Positions 20,528 to 26,961 of a DNA stretch of 26,961 nucleotides are shown here, piece after piece. Below the pieces are notes generated by a model. It saw only the letters and a program-made list of their open reading frames with translations, ran no database searches and was not told the origin of the DNA. Numbering within the stretch: the stretch's first letter is position 1; the number at the start of each line of letters is the position of its first letter. The translations under genes were made by a program, and so were the position numbers. The DNA comes from Gamarada debralockiae (Eukaryota > Ascomycota > Leotiomycetes > Helotiales > Hyphodiscaceae), in the NCBI GenBank assembly GCA_002803225.1, contig NXFV01001288.1, forward strand, positions 1 through 26,961, in the 5' to 3' direction.

Positions 20528-20956
20528 TAAAGAAAGTAAAGGAAAGAAAAATATAAATATAAGACTTAATTAAGTTAAATAGAAATAATAAGAAATATAT
20601 AATAGGCTTTTATTAAATAATTTACTTTGTAATTATATAAAAAATCTTAAATAAAAAATAATTAAGTAAATAAAGAAATAAAAAGGATAATAGAGATAAA
20701 TAATAAAAGTAAATAATAATAGAAATAGCTTTAATAAATAACTTTCTTCTCTCTTTTCTCTTTTCTATTTTCTTTTTCTTTTCTCCTTAGTACTATTTAT
20801 ATTAAACTTAGTATATTATAGTTATACTTAATTATTTCTTTTCTTTTTTTTACTTTTATATTTTAAATTAGTACTTACTAACTTAACTAGTATTAAAAAA
20901 CAATATTAGTAATACTTAAAATAGTATCTTATATTATACTTAAGTCTTTATAAGAT
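20528..20956. promoter_or_regulatory. Shared upstream region between divergent genes
   Basis: The 429 bases lie between two presumed start codons that face away from each other, so any promoters are here. The region is RIPed and AT-rich, with pyrimidine tracts (about 20745-20790) and no recognisable element. Confidence 0.4.
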
Positions 20957-22108
20957 ATAGCTCTATATAACCCCGCTCTATTATTTATTTATATCTTAGA
21001 TATATATTATAATATTAATCTCTATAGCTAGTGTCTCTCTAACTATATAATTAGTATATTATAATATAGCTTAATTAAGAGTATTATTATATAAATAGAC
21101 GTTTATAATTTCTATATAGTTTTTAAATCTAATCTCTACTTCTACTTCTTTTATTAGTACTATAGTTATTCTCTACTTAGCCTAGATAGTCTTGTTCTTA
21201 TTATTTGTAGCTAGTATATAAATAGTAAAGATAGTACTCTTACTAAGTCGGCTCTTTAAGGTTAAGCTATTATAGACTATCTAGTCTATATATAATAGGT
21301 CTTAACTCTCCTCTTCTAGGGAAGAGATTATACTAATAGCTTATATTATACAAGTATTATAGCTAGAACTATCCGCTCTCTCCTTATTAATATTGCCGCT
21401 GCCGCTACTCCCGCCGCCGCTCCCGCTACTGCTCCTGCTACTACTACTGCCTCTATTATCACTACTACTACTAATAACGCCGATACTGCCGTTACCCCCT
21501 CTAATACTAATGTTACTATTACCTATAATCCTACTACAGTTAATACTAGCGGTTATCTTAGCTCTAATAAGAGTAGTACTACTACTATACCTACTCTTAA
21601 TAATAATATACTAGATACTAATCTTAACTTAACTACTCTTATTACTCTTATAGCTTATATTTCTACTATTATAAAAGTATAATAGAAGGAAGTTAAGCTT
21701 CTCTCCCTAAGCCCTTAGCCTTCTTTTCCTTACTCTTCCCTTTACTCTTTACTTCCTTTATTTTACTCTTCTCTTCCTTTTTCTTATACTTTTATTATTA
21801 TAATTAAGGAGGATTAGGTATAGGTTTCTAATATTTATACTAAAGGATATAAGCTTTATAAGTTAAGACCTAAAGAGATAATTACTATAGATACTAAGGA
21901 CGAAGATATAGATAATAATAATAATAATAATAATAAAGATAAAGGCTTAGTTAGCTCTAGTATAACTACCTCTTCTTTAAACTAAGATAGTTTTGCTTTA
22001 GTCTTATTTTTTTAGCCTAACTAGCTATTATACTTTACTTTACTTTCTACTACTTTACTAAGGGGCTATTAATATAAGTACTTTAGTATAGATTCTAGTA
22101 TAAATTAA
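20957..22108 (+). pseudogene. RIPed 384-codon gene with Ala/Thr/Pro/Asn-rich domain
   Basis: From ATA at 20957 (presumed former ATG, then A-L-Y-N-P-A-L) to TAA at 22106 the phase is constant over exactly 384 codons, with RIP-type stops only. The first 130 codons are hydrophobic and aromatic-rich (for example D-V-Y-N-F-Y). From about 21391 comes a low-complexity segment of Ala, Pro and Thr (IAAAATPAAAPATAPATTT) and then Thr/Asn. After it come a Ser/Pro/Leu-rich part and an acidic stretch with D-E-D-I-D and seven Asn encoded by an AAT microsatellite (21912-21935). The Ala-rich codons keep CpG (GCC, CCG), so RIP is lighter there. The family is unknown; a transcription-factor-like or disordered protein is possible. 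The frame may go on past 22190 through an intron. Confidence 0.6.
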
Positions 22109-22606
22109 TAAATAAAATTATTATAAATAACTTCCTTTTTTCTCCTATATATATAAGTAATTAAATATATCCTCTCCTTTCTAAATTTTTTTTTAGCTAT
22201 CTCTTAGCTAAGATTTACTTAGCTACTTACTTATATTTCCCCTGCTAGGCAGGTTAAATTAAGTGAGCGGCTCTTTCTCTTTAGTCTATAACTACTACTA
22301 GCTGTTTCTTATAAGAGATTATAATATAGTACTTCTCTTATCTCTTTAATTCCCTTTAATGTTTTAATTAGTAATATATTTTTATATATTCCTTATTACT
22401 CTTCTTTATAAGCTTCTTTATCTTAAATTCTCTTACTTTTAATCTCTCTTTATAATTAGTTATCTTACCTTATAATAGCCTCTCTACTATTACGTGCTCT
22501 TAAATACCTCTTTACTACTAGAATACCTTAAGATAGTTCCTTATAAAAGTTCCTCTAAGTTATATACTATTTAGCTCTTCTAAAATATAAGTTCCCTTAC
22601 CTATAA
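22109..22606 (+). other. AT-rich stretch, possible second exon
   Basis: A run of T followed by AG (about 22186-22195) precedes a plus-strand frame of about 60 codons with RIP-type stops, which could be a last exon of 20957-22108. No motif supports it. Nothing else is recognised up to the fold-back. Confidence 0.25.
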
Positions 22607-23315
22607 TAGTATTATAGTAGGGAAATGTATTGTAGGAGCTGTTGTTACCTTGTTTTTCAGGTTTTAGTAGGTCTTATAATTATAAGAACCTCGCTTAGCT
22701 AGTTTCGTCACGTGCCAGCAGGGGATAAATAGCCTTTGTAGCTAGGGTAGTTCTTTGAGGAATATATAGTTTTTTTTACCTTGTTTCCTAATATATCTAG
22801 GTATATATTCGAGTACTATAACCTTTGTTTTATATCGTTTTTGTTTTATCCCTTACTAAGAGTACATATAATACACAGTGTAATTAGGAAGCGCTTATAC
22901 TTATATATTATCTTACTATATCTAGTGACTTATATAGGGAACTCCTCTTTATAGTTAAGTAAGGCTATTTATACTCCTAGTAAGGGATATATTATAGAGG
23001 GGCGAAATACGAGTATAAGCGCTTCCCGATTGCACTGTGTATTATATATGCTCTTAGTAAGAGATAAAACTAAAACGAAAACTAATAATATAAAACAAAG
23101 GTTATAGTGCTCAAATGTACTATAGAATATATATAAAAACGAGATATATAATTATAATATTATTTAAGTACTACTCTAGCTAGGAAGGCTATTTATCCCT
23201 TGCTAATATATAACGAAACTAGCTAAGCGAGGTTCTTATAATTATAAGACCTACTAAAAACCTAAAAAACAAGGTAATAACAACTTTCCAGATATATTTC
23301 CCTGCCACAATATTA
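22607..23315. repeat. Fold-back of two inverted R repeats
   Basis: The left arm (22607-22903) and right arm (23013-23315) are inverted copies, about 300 bp each, alignable end to end with mostly C/T and G/A differences, around a 109-bp spacer. Outer ends read TAGTATTATAGTAGGGAAAT and, inverted, AATATTGTGGCAGGGAAAT. Each arm holds GGGATAAATAGCC (TATA-like), AACCTTTGTTTTATAT and GGAAGCGCTTATA. The partial copy at 417-660 includes the spacer, so the left arm plus spacer is one unit and the right arm a second, truncated, inverted unit. LTR-like content suggests two LTRs joined tail to tail, but internal element sequence is lacking. The RNA or single strand could form a very long hairpin. Confidence 0.85.
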
Positions 23316-24480
23316 ATTATTATTTACTTTGTTTATCTATCTCTTATTCTAGCTAGTATACAAAGTATTTAAGGATAATCTAATATATATTATATTATAT
23401 TAGGTCTTATTATATAATTTAGTTATTAGACTTTAACTTACCTTAGTTTATTATTATATTATTTTAAGTTATTTAAATACTATTATTAGTATATAAGAAG
23501 AATTTAAAGATATATTTAGGGACTATAATAATAGTTAGAAACTATAAAGATCTTAGTAAGTTAATAGCTAAACCTAATTTAAGAAAAAGAAAAAGTTAGG
23601 TAAAAAAAAGAATTAAGTTTCTAGGGAATAAGATATTAAGAAATATAAATCTTAAAGCTATTATAAAGAAAAGAAACTAAATAAGATAAGTTATACTATT
23701 TATAGAATAAATTATAATACCTTTTAAAATAAACTATAGATAAAAGGAAGTCTAAGAGTTAAGAAATAAGATTACTATAGGATTTTATCTTTTATTTTTT
23801 TTTAATCTTTTATATTATTATAAAATTCTTACTCTAGAGAGTATTTCTCTTATATTAAAGAACTATATTACTAAGAGATAAGGCTTATAAATATAAGTTT
23901 AAGGAACTTAAGTAAATTTCCTAATATTAAAGAAGAAGAGTATAAGAGAGTAGATCAAAAGGAAGTAAAATCTTATATCTAAAGTATTAAATATAACCTA
24001 TTATTAGATTTTAGCTATATAATTAATTAATAAATTATAGGGCTTTATCCTTACAAAGAAAGTTATTTAATAATAGTTAAGAATAGATAGTATTAAATTT
24101 ATTATCTTTATAAGCCTCTTCCTCTTTAGTTTTAATTAATACTTTATTATTAACTAGTACTTTAGAAAGTAGAAGATACTAGTAATAGTCAGGAGATTAG
24201 TAAAACTTATAAAAATAATACTAATCTACTCTTTTATACTAAGTAAATTATTAGTTGAAAGGCCCCCTAATAATATAATAGATCTAGTTAATTTTATAAA
24301 TAAAATTATTATATTATATATAGTAATACCTACCCCTGCTTTTACTAGTCTTATCTTTAATAGATAGAGAGCTATATACTAAATTAATAATATACTTATC
24401 TTCTTTAAGGATTAGAATTATATTAAAAAGAATAAATATAAATATATTCTTTGCTATATTAATATTACTCTTTGTAATAA
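23316..24480. other. AT-rich RIPed DNA, no gene resolved
   Basis: Plus-strand stretches such as 23580-23760 are Lys-rich with scattered TAA/TAG, and could be a decayed nucleocapsid- or gag-like region. No spacing motif could be confirmed. Confidence 0.3.
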
Positions 24481-25248
24481 TATTAAAGCTATACTAGAAT
24501 ATACTAATAAGTTATTTAATAAGAATATCTTCTTTATTATATTAAAAAAAAGTATTATAACTATAATAATAACTATATAAAGTATACTTACTCTTTCCTT
24601 AATACCTTAGTCTTATTAGTCTAATATAAATAAATTAAACTAAAGGACTTTATTAAACTATTCTATTAGGTCTTTACTAATTTTAAAGAGAAAAGTCTTT
24701 TAAATAAAGTTAAGAGAGTAAATCTCTTTCTTTATACTTTACTTAATTATATTTACTTTAAAATTATTAAAAAGTATAATATAGATTAAGATAATAGGAC
24801 TATTTTAATATATAATAAGTTCTATATAATAGCCCTTAGTATCTATAAATCTAATAAAGTTATTAATTAGTATAAGGAAAATTATAATCTTATTATATTA
24901 AGTTCTAAGATTAGTATTATAAATAATATTATTAAAGCCTTAGGAGCTAATAAGATAGTTATACTAGTTAGTTCTAAGCCTTATCTTATTTCGTTCTACT
25001 TAGTTCCTTCTAATACTATTACTTTCATTTTTATCTTAAATAAGATATTTCCTATTAACTATAACTTTTATAAGAGTTATATTTTAAATATAAAACCTTA
25101 GGACTCTTTAGATAGTTTAACTTAGTAACTAGAGGAACTTAAGATCACTTAGGCTAATATAATATATAAAGTCAAAAAGGAGATTAGCTAAGAACTTTAT
25201 ATAGTACTTACTTAAAATAACTCTAGATTCGAAAATCAAGGACTTTAT
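24481..25248 (+). pseudogene. Degenerate plus-strand frame, possibly retroelement gag
   Basis: One phase runs about 256 codons without indel; I checked that 24613 and 25099 are in the same phase. It is broken by TAA/TAG at Gln/Trp-like positions and ends at TAA 25249. It is rich in Tyr, Asn, Lys and Ile, as expected after RIP, with a block Y-K-S-N-K-V-I-N and later L-G-A-N-K-I-V-I and D-S-L-D-S-L-T. No enzymatic motif is seen. It lies directly outside the fold-back, with the reading direction away from it. A gag-like protein is a guess. Confidence 0.4.
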
Positions 25249-25968
25249 TAAGATAGGCATAGAAATAATAGTTTTTATAATAAATGTAGACTTAGATTTA
25301 ATTAGTAATTATATAATATACTTTAATACTTCTAGGACTCTTAAGCTAACTAGAACCTTTTAGTTAATAATACTATTAATACTTTTATTATATATAGTAC
25401 TTTTAGTAGCAGAAACAGGTATAACGGAAATTTAGGGCTTAACTATTATATATATTATAATATTAATAAGAATAGTAACTTAGAATAGTTCTCTTATAAA
25501 TACTTAGATTAATATCTATAACTTTAAGAACTTATCTAAAGTAAAGTCTATTATAAGAATTTTAATAGAAGACTCTACCTTAGACTTTAGAGAGAAAGTA
25601 CTAAAGAAATTATACTCTATTATAATACCCCTTAGATCTAGTAAATTATTTCGAAGACTAGAGGAATCTAGTATAACTTTAATATTTCTTAATAAGCTAA
25701 TAATATCTAAGTAGAGTAAGATTAAGAGTAGGAAGCTACTTAAGCTCAAGCTAATATATATACTACTAAAGCTAATACTATTTTAATTTAAAGTAATATA
25801 AAGTATCTAAATACTCTAGGAATCCTAATATAATATTATTCTATTATTAATAATAAAGGTTAAGATATTAATAATCTCCTTAAAGAAAGAATTAATACTT
25901 ATACTATTATAATTAACCTTAAACTTAATAGATAGACTATAATCGAAGCTAATACTTCTTAGACTTAC
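25249..25968. other. AT-rich junction between decayed elements
   Basis: No continuous frame beyond chance; the 77-codon minus opening at 25516-25749 has no support. It ends at a sharp junction at about 25969, where similarity to the Gypsy pol begins. Confidence 0.35.
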
Positions 25969-26961
25969 TCTATAACTTATTCTTTTTACTTTAGTAGTTT
26001 ATTTATTAATAACTATCCCTTTTTATCTTATACTATTAGCTCTTAAGTAATATTAAATTTATAAGAGAAGTAATTAAGTTAAAAGATAGAATTAATATGA
26101 TCTAAGTATACTTTAAGTAGTAATACTTTTATAGTAATCTAGTAAATCTATAGGCTCTTAAGGATTTATAAGTTTAAATTTAATAGTAAGAGAAGTTATT
26201 ATAAGTAAAGAAACTCTTTTATTACTTTATACTTTTTAGTTTTTATATTTATTTATATAAGGAAATTAGTCTTATTTATCTTACTAAAGTAATATAATAT
26301 CTTAAAGTTATACTAGAAAAGAATTTTAGTTTAATAAGCTTATTTAGTTAATAATAACTTAATACTTATAAAGTATTTTAATACTTTATAATTAAAGAGG
26401 ATATCTATTAGAGTTATTATCTCTTAAGTTCTAGTCTTTAATACTTAAATACTTATATAATTACTAGTATTTCTTTATTATAAATAAAGTAGCTTAGCTT
26501 TATTAGTACTATAGTCTTTAAAAAGTAAATAAATAAATACTATTTACTATTTATTCTTTACTAAGAGAAGACTACTTTAACTATTATATTAGAAGTATTA
26601 GTTTCTAGGAAATATTATTTACTCTTATTAAAGTAAATAAAGATTAAAGCTTTTATTAGTTATTATTTAAGTTTATTAAATATAAAAAGATAATAGTTAT
26701 TAAAGTTAAATATATAATAAACTTTTATTAATTAAGTAAGAGGAGCTATAATTTAGTTATAGTCTTAAATAAAATAATAATAAAAGTTATAAAACCTTAG
26801 AAATACTTATATTACTTTTATAGTCTTAGGCTACCTTTAGTCCTATATAATTATAATCTTATTAGAGTTAACTTAAATATTATCTATACTAATAATAATT
26901 AAGATATTTTATTTAAATTATATTAAACTTATACTTTTTAATATTAACTTATAGTTTATAT
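25969..26961 (-). mobile_element. Second, partial copy of the Gypsy pol region
   Basis: The sequence is collinear with 8698-9690 (constant offset of about 17271 at its start) up to the window edge: integrase zinc-finger side, then RNase H, stopping before the RT catalytic box. Examples are TAGTTTATTTATTARTAACT and AAGAGGAGCTA in both. Differences are mainly positions where this copy has T or A and the first has C or G, so it has been RIPed more. Its left end (25969) lies inside pol with no LTR, so it is truncated or interrupted there. The rest lies outside the window. Confidence 0.9.

Noticed and set aside
21393..21614. 73-codon poly-Leu/Pro opening
   Set aside because: It is the shifted frame of the Ala/Thr/Pro-rich segment; the other frame stays in phase for 384 codons.
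765..22108. The window as one Starship with the recombinase as captain
   Set aside because: The recombinase is read toward the left edge, so captain-style cargo would lie left of the window, and the motifs fit Crypton better than DUF3435.
25516..25749. 77-codon Leu/Ile-rich minus opening
   Set aside because: Expected in very AT-rich RIPed DNA; no family.

Overview
The window looks like a piece of a filamentous ascomycete (Pezizomycotina) genome: an AT-rich, repeat-filled compartment with islands of ordinary base composition. Three things point there. Long tracts are almost purged of CpA, TpG and CpG (none of the three is visible in 19441-19680), the footprint of repeat-induced point mutation (RIP, C-to-T on both strands). 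Inside those tracts reading frames stay in phase for hundreds of codons and are broken almost only by TAA/TAG where Gln or Trp is expected. The decayed genes (HET-domain proteins, a chromodomain-era Ty3/Gypsy element, a Crypton-like tyrosine recombinase) are typical of such fungi. No tRNA, rRNA or CRISPR was found.

Layout. 1-660: AT-rich, with a degenerate minus-strand frame and a partial copy of a dispersed LTR-like repeat ('R'). 661-764: short un-RIPed island. 765-1797: RIP-destroyed Crypton-type tyrosine recombinase gene, minus strand. 1798-3010: mixed, no gene recognised. 3011-6640: normal-composition island with a broken minus-strand coding relic (3415-4000), a frameshifted HET-protein C-terminus (4495-5210, plus) and the only clearly intact gene, a 227-residue proline-rich protein (5424-6107, minus). 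6937-13749: complete but RIPed Ty3/Gypsy retrotransposon on the minus strand with two 312-bp LTRs, carrying in its gag region a 244-bp solo LTR with perfect TTATT target duplications and an internal minisatellite. 14234-16263: a 2.03-kb element with about 157-bp terminal inverted repeats and 8-bp target duplications, hAT-like in structure. 16720-22108: three RIPed non-transposon genes: a HET-domain gene (plus), a 909-codon unrecognised gene (minus, tail-to-tail with it) and a 384-codon unrecognised gene (plus, divergent from the second). 22607-23315: a fold-back made of two inverted R copies. 23316-25968: AT-rich, with a degenerate plus-strand frame. 25969-26961: second, more heavily mutated copy of the Gypsy pol region, running off the window.

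The genes do not form a working pathway. Most are pseudogenes; only 5424-6107 looks functional. The most notable point is that a block of ordinary-looking accessory genes (16720-22108) carries RIP as heavy as the transposons do, which implies the block itself was present in more than one copy. In all three of its genes the position of the start codon reads ATA, as expected if RIP turned ATG into ATA.
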